Positions 16,298 through 24,024 of a stretch of DNA of 27,839 bases are shown here, piece after piece (the first letter of the stretch is position 1; each line of letters opens with the position of its first letter). The notes under the pieces were generated by a model. That model was not told the DNA's origin. It searched no databases and saw only the letters and a program-made list of their open reading frames with translations. Made by a program: the position numbers and the translations under genes. The stretch comes from Bacteroidales bacterium UBA1797 (GTDB lineage Bacteria; Bacteroidota; Bacteroidia; Bacteroidales; VadinHA17): positions 54,013-81,851 of the forward strand of contig DCFT01000046.1 of the NCBI GenBank assembly GCA_002319885.1, written 5' to 3'.

Positions 16298-17071
16298 TTA
16301 TTTTTTATAAGGCTTATCTTCAAATATCTTTTTACTTTCCTGTTTGTAATACAAGGAGTTTAATATAACAAAAAGCTTGGTAATTTCATTAATTATAGCC
16401 TGAACAAATAATTGCTGATCATTGCTGACTTTATCAACAGGCATTACGCAAAAGACGACGATGTTTAAATTTTTCGGACTGGAAATGACATAAGTAAAAG
16501 GCAAAACAGGTTGATTTTCAATGATCATTTTATTGCTCACATGAGGATAATTATTTGAAGTCCCCTGTCTGGAACCGAAATGCTCGCAAATAGTCCTATG
16601 ATTATAGAAGTCAACAATTCTGAATAATACCCATTCACAATTTACAATTCCAATTACGCGTTCACCAAAAAAGTTAAATGCTTTTTTCAGACCTTCTTTT
16701 GTTTCGGGATAATTGTCAATAGTATTAAAAATTGATTTAATCTCCTGCATCTGGACATTCATAATAGCAATATATTGCTCTGAATTGTTAAGCCTCTGCT
16801 CCACTTTCTTCTTATCATTATTAATTTTGTTTATCAGTTCTTTTTGTTTCCCAACTTCACGTTTATATAAATTGAATATTATAATACTTATAATAAACAA
16901 AATACAAATAAGAACCCCTTCGAAAGTTTCCTCCTCTAAAAAAAATTTTGAGCTTAAACTTATGGGACCTTTAATTAATGTCGGAGTATAGATTATAAAA
17001 GCAAAAAGGACTATAAAGATGATCAAATATAAAGTTTGCAGAAATGAAGGGCGGAAGTTAAATTTTCTCAT
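16298..17071 (-). CDS. Two-TM coiled-coil protein, possible GAF-like end
   Basis: The family of this 257-residue protein is not recognised. It begins with two hydrophobic segments (about 13-31 and 51-68) separated by an extracytoplasmic loop. A charged coiled coil follows (about 70-110, KEREVGKQKELI-like spacing with many Lys/Glu/Asn). The globular C-terminus (about 120-250) has alternating strands, such as WVLFRIVDFYN and LNIVVFCVMPVDK, resembling a GAF-type sensor fold. This layout fits a membrane sensor lacking an output domain. The ATG at 17071 was chosen because the longer frame starts with TTG inside the stop codon of the stress-protein gene. The 47-bp gap to that gene suggests co-transcription. 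Confidence 0.6.
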   Translation of the reverse strand: MRKFNFRPSFLQTLYLIIFIVLFAFIIYTPTLIKGPISLSSKFFLEEETFEGVLICILFIISIIIFNLYKREVGKQKELINKINNDKKKVEQRLNNSEQYIAIMNVQMQEIKSIFNTIDNYPETKEGLKKAFNFFGERVIGIVNCEWVLFRIVDFYNHRTICEHFGSRQGTSNNYPHVSNKMIIENQPVLPFTYVISSPKNLNIVVFCVMPVDKVSNDQQLFVQAIINEITKLFVILNSLYYKQESKKIFEDKPYKK

Positions 17072-17118
17072 AATGTATTTATTCTTGCAAATGAAATTAA
17101 TCCAATCTAATATATAGG

Positions 17119-17961
17119 TCAAAAATCTTCGGCATAATTACCTAAATGGTAATTCGGAAATGATAAAACGGGTATTAGAGCCTTATTTATCATTTGGTGA
17201 GCATATGTACCTAAAAGCAGATTAGAAACACTCCCCTCCTGTTCCGTCATAATTGAAATAAGATCGGCATTTACAGAAGTTGAATAATCAAGTATAAGAT
17301 CCGTAAGATTGCTGCCATGAAGATGTTCTACCTTATATTTAATATCATGATCCCAAAAATAAGAGCACACCTGTTCAGTATACTTATATAGTTTCTTTTC
17401 TATACTCTTTAAATGTGAGCTTTTAACAGTAATCAGGTGAATTTCGGAATTAAACATTTTTGCCAGATTTACTGTATATGGAACCTTTTCACGTGTCTGA
17501 AGGGTAATATCCAAAGGCAGTACAATTTTATCTATACCGGCCGATATTTTACTTTTCCTGACAGTGATTACCGGGGTTTTCGAATGTGAAACTATTTTAT
17601 AAGCATTCCCTCCGATGAATAATTCTTCAAATCCTGATTCTCCGTGTGTAGAAAGAACTATCATTGAATCTTCAAATCTGTCCGTAAGCTTAGTTATTTC
17701 CTTAAAAATATTACCTTCCTTAATCGTATAATTCAAAGCACACTCGATGTTTCCGTCATCCTTACATTTTTGCAGTATATCCTTAAATTTTTTTTCAGCA
17801 AGCCAGTTTTCTTCTTTCAGCAATTCCGCATCATCAATATCATTCCCGATGATATGAATCATTTGAACATCTGCCCTGGATTTTTTAGCAAGCATCAATG
17901 CTAATTTCAACCCGTTTAATGACTCATTTGAGAAATCCAGGGGTACAATAATTGTTTTCAT
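17119..17961 (-). CDS. Tandem universal stress protein (UspA family)
   Basis: This 280-residue cytosolic protein contains two Usp domains (about 1-137 and 143-270). Each starts with the usual strand and Asp: IIVPLDFS and KIVLPLDI. The first domain keeps most of the nucleotide-binding loop: STHGESGFEELFIGGNAY (104-121) fits Gly-x2-Gly-x9-Gly, but Asn replaces the final Ser/Thr. The second, EGSVSNLLLGTYAHQ, is more degenerate. ATP binding is therefore possible in the first half and doubtful in the second. It lies between the HMA-like gene and the two-TM protein gene on the same strand, suggesting a stress-linked operon. Its client process is unknown. Confidence 0.88.
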   Translation of the reverse strand: MKTIIVPLDFSNESLNGLKLALMLAKKSRADVQMIHIIGNDIDDAELLKEENWLAEKKFKDILQKCKDDGNIECALNYTIKEGNIFKEITKLTDRFEDSMIVLSTHGESGFEELFIGGNAYKIVSHSKTPVITVRKSKISAGIDKIVLPLDITLQTREKVPYTVNLAKMFNSEIHLITVKSSHLKSIEKKLYKYTEQVCSYFWDHDIKYKVEHLHGSNLTDLILDYSTSVNADLISIMTEQEGSVSNLLLGTYAHQMINKALIPVLSFPNYHLGNYAEDF

Positions 17962-18057
17962 AATCTGACAAGTTAATATTTAATGTTATGATAGATAAGA
18001 AGAAGCTTTTTATATTCAGTAGCTCAGACACTTAAGTTCATGAAGCTGATTCACAGC

Positions 18058-18297
18058 CTAAAAACGCTGAAATGAGTTACGGATTTTAGATAAAAAACTG
18101 CTCTTCCCAAATGATAATTCCAGTCCGTATTTTTGAAGACTCTGATAAATCATAATTTTCTCTGACTGTGTTAAATCTTTTTCAAGATCAATTTCCCCTG
18201 AATCAAATGTGCTATAACTGAAACCAAGTTTCTCCAGCTCCTGGATTACAAAGTATCTGGTTCCTTTGCATACCATATTTTTTATATAAATCTTCAT
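18058..18297 (-). CDS. Small HMA-like domain protein, degenerate CxxC
   Basis: This 79-residue protein begins MKIYIKNMVC and has the beta-alpha-beta pattern of a heavy-metal-associated-like domain. It closely resembles the N-terminal domain that many Bacteroidota AraC-type regulators carry before their HTH, including the later KSSFLSKIRNSF segment. Here the protein stops there, and no HTH remnant was found downstream. The metal site is degenerate: Cys10 is present, but the position of the second Cys in CxxC is Thr13. It is 96 bp upstream of the stress-protein gene on the same strand. It may be a free sensor or decoy domain, or a truncated regulator. Family similarity is judged from memory, not alignment. 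Confidence 0.6.
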   Translation of the reverse strand: MKIYIKNMVCKGTRYFVIQELEKLGFSYSTFDSGEIDLEKDLTQSEKIMIYQSLQKYGLELSFGKSSFLSKIRNSFQRF

Positions 18298-18906
18298 GAT
18301 AAATGAGTATTAATAACAGGTTACGTTTCTTCCTCAAATCATTCCATATCGACTGTATAATATTCTTAAGCATTTTTTATTAGACACATGAAAATTTAAA
18401 ATGATTCTTATGTTTAGGCATTTTAACAAAGATTTAACCAGCTGTTAAGAAATCCGTTCTTATCAGTTTCTCACTATGTTCAATCTGGTTAACACTAAAT
18501 TGCTTTTAAAAACGATCAAATTATTTTTAAAACGATTGTTATAAAACCAATCTATTAACTGAATTCAAGGACTATCCTGCAAGATCAGTCCGTGGTTATA
18601 CATTCTATACCTGCACTTTATAAAATAATTTAACAATTAGAACAAATTAGTTAATCTTTTGTTAAATATGAATTCAACAGAACAAAAATTGGTATTTAAT
18701 TGTCTAATAGAAAATAATAAAAAAGGATAACACTAACAATTTGATTAATAAAGATCAGAAGACACTTAGTTATTATTTTGAAAATTATGCCACATGGAAA
18801 AATTATCAGATAAACTAAAAAGGAGTTTCGAAATTCCAATTAATTTAAAATCTATGGTATAATCACTTTTTATAAATTTTATATTAATAATTTAAAATTT
18901 TTAATT
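18298..18906. other. Long AT-rich divergent intergenic region
   Basis: These 609 bases hold no well-supported gene. Features seen are a pair of direct repeats at 18504-18536, 8-bp inverted arms TTTAACAA/TTGTTAAA at 18629-18636 and 18659-18666, and AT-only arms at 18874-18900 just before the PepSY-like start. A 22-codon open frame at 18794-18862 has no supporting signal. The promoters for the divergent genes at 18297 and 18907 must lie here, but no full TTG-N20-TAnnTTTG match was found. The length would also allow a small RNA. Confidence 0.5.
18504..18536. repeat. Two direct repeats 20 bp apart
   Basis: TTTTAAAAACGAT (18504-18516) and TTTTTAAAACGAT (18524-18536) place the shared AACGAT exactly 20 bp apart, about two helical turns. 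Such a pair is a typical layout for a dimeric or tandem-bound regulator, though chance is possible in AT-rich DNA. Confidence 0.35.
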
Positions 18907-19467
18907 ATGAAAAAGTTAGTAATTTTATCGATGGTGTTTATTTTCGCCATGTCTGCAGCACAGGCACAAATGCAGAAAAAAGATAAAGAAAAAGTTAAAG
19001 AAACTAAAAAAGAACTCAGAGCAGAAAGAGTAGCATTAAGAAAGCTTGAAGGCAATTTGGTGAGTGATGAATCCAAGGCCGCTTTTAGTGCTGACTTTCC
19101 GGGTGCAAAAAATGTAGTGTCGGAAAGAGTCGATACCTATGACGAGTTCGCTTTCACGGATAAGAATGGACAAAAAAAGAAAGCCTTTTATGATGCTGAA
19201 TCAAAATTGGTTGGAACAACCCAGTTTAAAACTTTTGCTGATCTGCCAGCCAGTGGTCAGAAGGAAATCAAAAAAGAGTATAAAGATTATACCATTGGTC
19301 AGGTTGTTTTTTTCGCCGACAATCAATTAAACGATACTGATATGATAATGTATGGTATCCAATTTGATGATGCAGACAATTATTTTGTAGAACTTGCAAA
19401 GGGAAGCAAAAAAATTGTTTTACAGGTTAATCCTGAAGGAGATGTGTTCTTTTTTAAAGAACTTTAA
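18907..19467 (+). CDS. PepSY-like secreted protein
   Basis: This 186-residue periplasmic protein has a clear signal peptide (MKKLVILSMVFIFAMSAAQAQ, cleaved near residue 20). A Lys/Glu-rich helix (about 22-48) follows, then a domain with the pattern of the PepSY-like (DUF2874) proteins common in this phylum: FSADFPGAKNV, a strand EFAFTDKNGQKKKAFYD, TFADLPASGQKEIKKEYKDY, then two more strands. These proteins are small secreted domains of uncertain role, sometimes compared to beta-lactamase-inhibitor folds. It stands as a single gene, with a long upstream region and a strong terminator directly after it. Confidence 0.75.
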   Translation: MKKLVILSMVFIFAMSAAQAQMQKKDKEKVKETKKELRAERVALRKLEGNLVSDESKAAFSADFPGAKNVVSERVDTYDEFAFTDKNGQKKKAFYDAESKLVGTTQFKTFADLPASGQKEIKKEYKDYTIGQVVFFADNQLNDTDMIMYGIQFDDADNYFVELAKGSKKIVLQVNPEGDVFFFKEL

Positions 19468-19493
19468 TATCCCCCAATCTCAACAATTAAAAT

Positions 19494-19539
19494 GAGAGGA
19501 AGCCCCTGGGAAAATACGAGGATTTCCTCTCTTTTTTTT
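19494..19539 (+). terminator. Intrinsic terminator after PepSY-like gene
   Basis: GAGAGGAA (19494-19501) pairs perfectly with TTCCTCTC (19524-19531) and is followed at once by eight T residues. It begins 27 bp after the PepSY-like stop codon. Confidence 0.85.
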
Positions 19540-19614
19540 ATCCTTGTCTATCAGTAACCATATCCATTACCAACCCGGGTATTGATCATAAAGTTTTTTT
19601 CCTCAACTTTAGAT

Positions 19615-19622
19615 TATCTTTG
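19615..19622 (+). promoter_or_regulatory. Candidate -7 box for gene at 19634
   Basis: TATCTTTG is a full match to TAnnTTTG and ends 11 bp before the ATG at 19634. The implied leader is only a few nucleotides, so the mRNA may be nearly leaderless. The -33 region is T-rich but has no TTG at the usual spacing. Confidence 0.45.
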
Positions 19623-19633
19623 CATATGTAGCT

Positions 19634-20197
19634 ATGAATACTGATTATCAAATACCTGAGCCATTTCTGTTCAATCCACTAAAACATCACCTGGAATTTA
19701 TAAAAGAATTTATCAATTTTAACATTGATAAACCCCGGAATGATATTCAAGCTCTCACCAGAGAGCTAAAACATCTTGGGACATCAGTTATGGATATCTA
19801 TACAGGTTCATTATCAATAAGAAACATTTGTTCTGAAGCTGAAGATTTCCTTAGAGTGAAAAATATATTTTATAAAGAGGCTTACACGGGCTGGACAGGT
19901 CTGAATAAAAATAATTACCGGATAATTGTTTTATCGGATGGATCTCAATGGACTTTAAAATTTCATAATAACCCTCTGAGATTTGTACATATTTTCCCTG
20001 CACGTAACAGCCAGCATTCTTTCAGGGTAAAATCAAATACCTTAAAATCAGCCCTCATTTATATTATAATAATCGGGAAGGATCTCATTACCGGTGATGA
20101 TCTTAACAAGGTACGGCCACTTTTGGGTCTGTCACCTGTAAAAGATGCTGTAGATACTGAAGCGATTCTTGAAATGATTGAAATATTAAGGAGTTAA
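19634..20197 (+). CDS. Conserved cytosolic protein of unknown function
   Basis: This 187-residue protein has no signal peptide or membrane segment. The N-terminal half is helical (NPLKHHLEFIKEFINFNI, then a Leu/Arg-rich helix). The centre has strands with conserved-looking aromatics (EAYTGWTGLNKNNYRIIVLSD, DGSQWTLKFHN, FVHIFPAR). The C-terminus is helical again (about 130-187). The central part resembles a small beta-rich binding domain, but no catalytic motif is recognisable and no family is assigned. It is preceded by a strong -7 box and is separated by 122 bp from the next gene, which has its own -7 box, so it is probably monocistronic. Confidence 0.7.
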   Translation: MNTDYQIPEPFLFNPLKHHLEFIKEFINFNIDKPRNDIQALTRELKHLGTSVMDIYTGSLSIRNICSEAEDFLRVKNIFYKEAYTGWTGLNKNNYRIIVLSDGSQWTLKFHNNPLRFVHIFPARNSQHSFRVKSNTLKSALIYIIIIGKDLITGDDLNKVRPLLGLSPVKDAVDTEAILEMIEILRS

Positions 20198-20269
20198 ATT
20201 GAATTTTCTTGTGATTAATTTTTAGAAAAACGCATATATCATATTTGAAAAGAAATGATATTGTTGAAC

Positions 20270-20277
20270 TATATTTG
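20270..20277 (+). promoter_or_regulatory. Candidate promoter -7 box for gene at 20320
   Basis: TATATTTG fits TAnnTTTG, and a TTTG lies 22 bp upstream as a possible, slightly distant -33 element. The expected leader is about 35 nt to the ATG at 20320. Confidence 0.45.
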
Positions 20278-20319
20278 CCACTCATTAGAATCTTAAATAA
20301 ATATTCAAATCTCTGAAAA

Positions 20320-20712
20320 ATGAAAACTGCTTCAATTACAGGCTCAATTATAGTGACCATCGCCCTTGTATTTTACTCCATTGGATTTGCAAAGGAACGA
20401 AGAGTAAAACTTGTCAATTCCAGCATTTTATTATTTTATACTATAGGTATTTCGCTGGATATCACGGCAACCATCTTCATGATAATAGGTTCAAGCAAGG
20501 GGTTTTTGACAATTCATGGATTAATCGGATATTCCTCACTCCTTGGAATGCTTACAGATACATTTTTGCTTTGGAGATATAACATAAAATCTGGTCCTGA
20601 GAAAGAGATTAATAATCACCTGCATCTTTACTCCCGTATAGCTTATACATGGTGGATCATAGCATACATTACCGGTGGATTATTGGTAGCCGCAAGTAAA
20701 ATGAACAGCTGA
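20320..20712 (+). CDS. Four-TM membrane protein, possibly HsmA/TIGR03987
   Basis: This 130-residue integral membrane protein has four hydrophobic helices (about 5-24, 34-58, 66-86, 106-126) and short polar loops such as FAKERRVKLVN and NIKSGPEKEINNHLHLYSR. Conserved-looking intramembrane polar residues include Asp47 (SLDITATIF), His66, Asp80 and His101. Length, helix count and the DITAT and HGLIGY stretches recall the small family called TIGR03987 or HsmA, whose function is not established. This match is from memory. It ends 17 bp from the convergent serine hydrolase gene. Confidence 0.65.
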   Translation: MKTASITGSIIVTIALVFYSIGFAKERRVKLVNSSILLFYTIGISLDITATIFMIIGSSKGFLTIHGLIGYSSLLGMLTDTFLLWRYNIKSGPEKEINNHLHLYSRIAYTWWIIAYITGGLLVAASKMNS

Positions 20713-20729
20713 AAAATATTCTAAGAATC

Positions 20730-22292
20730 TTATTCTTTCATAACTCCTTTTATTTCTGGATGATTATTATTCAATCCACCACTGTTATGGAAATCAACCA
20801 ATATTTTATTGTTGTCAAATTTACAGTTAATCGTTTCTGTATGGGGACTCTGGATATAACGAAGCACCAGTTCCAGTGTATTTTCATCCTTCCATCCGAA
20901 ACTTCCAGCTACTATGGAAGGAGGAAGACCTTCAAAATGGGCTTTGGCGAGCAATAATAAATTGGGTCCCAGGAGAGTTGTTTCCCCTTTTATCCATTCT
21001 CCCGATCCAAAAGAAAAGTTATAACGGGCAGAATCAATTAACATTGAAACCTGGCATATATTATCCTTGAATTGGAAACTCAACATCCCCAGATGTTTAT
21101 CATTGGGTTCAAGAACAAAAGTTTTACCTGAAATCTGAGAAACCACTGCAGGATTATTCCTTACTACGGGCATTGGAAGTGACAATGATGATAATTTTTG
21201 TTTCAGTGCTGAAGCCAAAACGTTGTTTTCATGAAGCTTATCTGCTTTAATTGCCGGCAAGAGGTATTCCCATATTAAGTTTATCTCATCCTGCATATCA
21301 GCGGTTTCGGCAGTAATGGCGATTACGGCATCCTGACCGGGCATAACAATTATATACTGGCCAAATGCTCCATCGGCACGAAAGGCATTATGCCGGCAAC
21401 GCCACATCTGATAACAATAACCTTGCATCCAGTCACTCGAATCTTTTTTGGACTGAGGAGCATCAGGTGCCTGGAAAATCTTAACTGAGGTTGCTTCTTC
21501 TACCCATGAGGCAGGGAGTACCTGTTTGCCATTCCATTTACCTTTTTGTAAAAAAAGCTGACCGAATTTTGCCATATCTTCAGTCTTCAACCTCAGACCC
21601 CAACCTCCGCAATTGATCCCGTTAGGATCAACCTCCCAGTCCATCCCTTCAATTGCCAGCGGGTCAAACAGCCTTGGTTTGAGGTAATCAATCACTTTCT
21701 CCCCTGTCACTTTCTGAACTATAGCAGATAGCATATATGTAGCCAGGCTGTTATAAAGGAATTTCGTTCCTGGTTTATTAATGATAGGGACAGAGAGGAA
21801 TGCCTTTACCCAGTTGCTGTCGCTCACTGCTATTCTGAATGTAGGATCAGGATCCATCCCTGCTGTCATACTCAATAAATCCTTTATTTTAAGTTCTGAC
21901 AGGAACGGACTTAAAGTATCAGGCAACAAATCGGGGAAAAAATAAATGACTTTATCATCCACTGACAATCGCTTCTCGCTCACGGCTAAACCAACAGCGG
22001 TAGCTGTAAAGCTTTTACTCGTGGAATATAATGTATGTTTTAATTCTGGTTTGTATGGGTTCCACCAGCCTTCGGCTATTACTTTTCCATGCCTCAGAAA
22101 CATAATGCTGTGAAATTCATTCCGGCTCTTCGCTGCGGCATTAAGAAAATCGAGGATACCTTGCGAAGAAACCCCTTCTGCTTCGGGTACACTTCTCGGA
22201 AGAGATGTTGTTAAAGATTCTTTTTTACATCCGCTGAATAAAAAGAAGAAGAGCAAAAATGAATAGCTGAATGTTCTGCAGGTAACTTTCAT
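20730..22292 (-). CDS. Beta-lactamase-fold serine hydrolase lipoprotein
   Basis: This 520-residue envelope hydrolase belongs to the class C beta-lactamase/DD-peptidase/esterase superfamily. The signal peptide ends in the lipobox FSGC (Cys22), followed by Lys-Lys. The catalytic Ser90-x-x-Lys93 lies in LYSTSKSF, and the second motif is Tyr180-Asn-Ser. The usual third His/Lys-x-Gly triad is replaced by a DGAFGQY stretch (about 307-313), which is common in the esterase-like members. Residues after about 355 form an extra beta-rich domain of the kind these proteins often carry. True beta-lactamase activity is unlikely. A peptidase or esterase role is more probable. It is a single minus-strand gene. 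Confidence 0.85.
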   Translation of the reverse strand: MKVTCRTFSYSFLLFFFLFSGCKKESLTTSLPRSVPEAEGVSSQGILDFLNAAAKSRNEFHSIMFLRHGKVIAEGWWNPYKPELKHTLYSTSKSFTATAVGLAVSEKRLSVDDKVIYFFPDLLPDTLSPFLSELKIKDLLSMTAGMDPDPTFRIAVSDSNWVKAFLSVPIINKPGTKFLYNSLATYMLSAIVQKVTGEKVIDYLKPRLFDPLAIEGMDWEVDPNGINCGGWGLRLKTEDMAKFGQLFLQKGKWNGKQVLPASWVEEATSVKIFQAPDAPQSKKDSSDWMQGYCYQMWRCRHNAFRADGAFGQYIIVMPGQDAVIAITAETADMQDEINLIWEYLLPAIKADKLHENNVLASALKQKLSSLSLPMPVVRNNPAVVSQISGKTFVLEPNDKHLGMLSFQFKDNICQVSMLIDSARYNFSFGSGEWIKGETTLLGPNLLLLAKAHFEGLPPSIVAGSFGWKDENTLELVLRYIQSPHTETINCKFDNNKILVDFHNSGGLNNNHPEIKGVMKE

Positions 22293-22440
22293 CGGAGATT
22301 TGGTTTGGAATGAAGAAATTTTAATTCATTAAATGTACAAACTTTCCTCAAAAAAGATTCCAAAAAAGATGATTTTGAAATTATTCTGACTATCCGTATC
22401 TTTTATTAAACAAAAACTTCTGGTTTCTTAATATGTTTTT

Positions 22441-22482
22441 TATCTTTGATAAAATCATACCTATGCCTAAAATATTGTTATA
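22441..22482 (+). promoter_or_regulatory. Two candidate -7 boxes for gene at 22526
   Basis: TATCTTTG (22441-22448) and TAAGTTTG (22475-22482) both match TAnnTTTG. Neither has an exact TTG at the normal -33 spacing. The leaders would be roughly 72 and 38 nt. Either or both may be used. Confidence 0.35.
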
Positions 22483-22525
22483 GATAAGTTTGCAATGATC
22501 TAAATTTTACCTAAAATCTTGAAGT

Positions 22526-23923
22526 ATGAAAAAGACCATTTTTTTAATCTTCCCCTTTCTGGCAATAATCGGGATTATAACATCGTGCAGTAAAGCGAAC
22601 AGCAAAACTGATTCCACTGAAAAATTCAGTACGTTAAGTGTTGAAGCGAATAAAGCAACCGTTGAAGATGCAGGAATCGATCTGGTGGCAGTTTTGAAAA
22701 GAATGAGAACAATTCAAACTGTCGATGTTATTGTCAACCTGGGCGACATAATATCTTCAAGCAACAATAGTGTATTAACTAAGGGATCGAAACTTTTTTC
22801 AACACTCGGTATTTTTGCCTCAACAGCAAATGGAGATACCAGAATGAATGATCTGTTTAAATCATTGATCTCCCCAAAGGAGCTTACCCAGGATCCCCAA
22901 AGTATTAAGGAATTCTGGGACAATAATGTAGGGACTTATACCTGGGATCCTGTAAATAATGATTGGACAATTGTTCTGGGCGGAACAAATATCATTATGA
23001 AGTTTCCGTCCTCTGATGTCGCATCAACTAATGATGCAACTCTGACTATTTCTGGTTATGCCGGAATAACCGTCAGCAATCCTCTGGATGAAGATTATAC
23101 GGGAGATCTACCTGTCGCACTCAATGCTGACCTGAAAATTGGCTCCAAGACCCTGATAACCTATGTTTTCAGTGCTAATTACAGTTCAGATGGTATTCCA
23201 AAAGCAGTTGCATCAGATCTTACAATTGAAAACTATAAGTTTGAGGCTGATGTTACAAATGATACAAAAATAGTATCTGTATCTTATAAGTTTCTGGAAA
23301 ATGATGCAGTAGTTATGAATCTGTCTGTAACAGGTAAAGGATTATTTACAGAAGCCAATTATAATGCCAATACAACTACTCATACTGAGACAAATACTTA
23401 TGTTTCCGATTATATATGGAATTCTGATACACAGGAATGGGATCCTGTCTATAGCACTTATACTGATGAATGGGACGAAACCGAATTTGAGGAAATTATT
23501 AATTCTTCAACTGTTGAATTTCAACTCTCAACTATAGCATTAAGAGGAGATGTTGATATTAAGGGACTTACAGACCAGATACGACTAATTCAAAAGGACC
23601 GCGATAATGATGCTATTACAAGTGAAGAGGCTGATAACCAGTATGCTGCTCAGATAAACAAGTTTTTAAACCTCCGGATTGTGAAGATCAGCAGTAATGA
23701 GATATTAGCAAAAACAGAAGCCTATGTCGTTAAGGAAATTAACTATGGAAATGTTGATACCTACATCAATTTCAGGCTAATATTTAATGATGGATCACCA
23801 ATCGATCTGGAGACTTATACAAATTCGGGTTTTGGCAACTTCGTATCCGAATTAAATGGTTTAATCAATGATATAAATTCAGAATACGATTTGGGCATAG
23901 AAACGGTTGATTATAAAAAATAA
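22526..23923 (+). CDS. Uncharacterised large lipoprotein
   Basis: The family of this 465-residue protein is not recognised. The signal peptide ends in a lipobox, ITSC (Cys21), then SKANSKTDS, a flexible linker. The rest is rich in Asp, Asn, Thr and Ser with alternating strands, as in secreted beta-rich surface proteins. Two related Trp/Asp motifs occur: TWDPVNNDWTIV (about 139-150) and, later, IWNSDTQEWDPVYSTYTDEW (about 299-318). This suggests a repeated structural unit. A helical stretch (about 355-385, LTDQIRLIQKDRDNDAIT) follows. It is monocistronic, with its own promoter boxes and a terminator. Confidence 0.75.
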   Translation: MKKTIFLIFPFLAIIGIITSCSKANSKTDSTEKFSTLSVEANKATVEDAGIDLVAVLKRMRTIQTVDVIVNLGDIISSSNNSVLTKGSKLFSTLGIFASTANGDTRMNDLFKSLISPKELTQDPQSIKEFWDNNVGTYTWDPVNNDWTIVLGGTNIIMKFPSSDVASTNDATLTISGYAGITVSNPLDEDYTGDLPVALNADLKIGSKTLITYVFSANYSSDGIPKAVASDLTIENYKFEADVTNDTKIVSVSYKFLENDAVVMNLSVTGKGLFTEANYNANTTTHTETNTYVSDYIWNSDTQEWDPVYSTYTDEWDETEFEEIINSSTVEFQLSTIALRGDVDIKGLTDQIRLIQKDRDNDAITSEEADNQYAAQINKFLNLRIVKISSNEILAKTEAYVVKEINYGNVDTYINFRLIFNDGSPIDLETYTNSGFGNFVSELNGLINDINSEYDLGIETVDYKK

Positions 23924-23948
23924 TTGAAGTAATATCTCCACAAAAGAG

Positions 23949-24024
23949 CTGTTTCGAATCAGGTTAACCTAAAGATGGTTGTTGTGTCTTTTAGGCTATT
24001 TCATGAATTCGAAACAGTTTTTTT
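23949..24024. terminator. Long bidirectional hairpin terminator
   Basis: CTGTTTCGAAT (23949-23959) and ATTCGAAACAG (24007-24017) form a perfect 11-bp outer stem, with further pairing inside (CCTAAAGA against TCTTTTAGG with one bulge). Seven T residues follow on the plus strand. It serves the lipoprotein gene ending at 23923. Its T-run overlaps the last two bases of the convergent gene at 24023. Confidence 0.8.

Noticed and set aside
18794..18862. 22-codon open frame (MEKLSDKLKRSFEIP...) before the PepSY-like gene
   Set aside because: Short, no convincing promoter box or ribosome site, and in AT-rich DNA such frames are frequent. Kept only as a remark.
20722..20737. AAGAAT/ATTCTT inverted repeat in the 17-bp convergent gap
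   Set aside because: Short, AT-only arms overlapping coding sequence. Likely chance.
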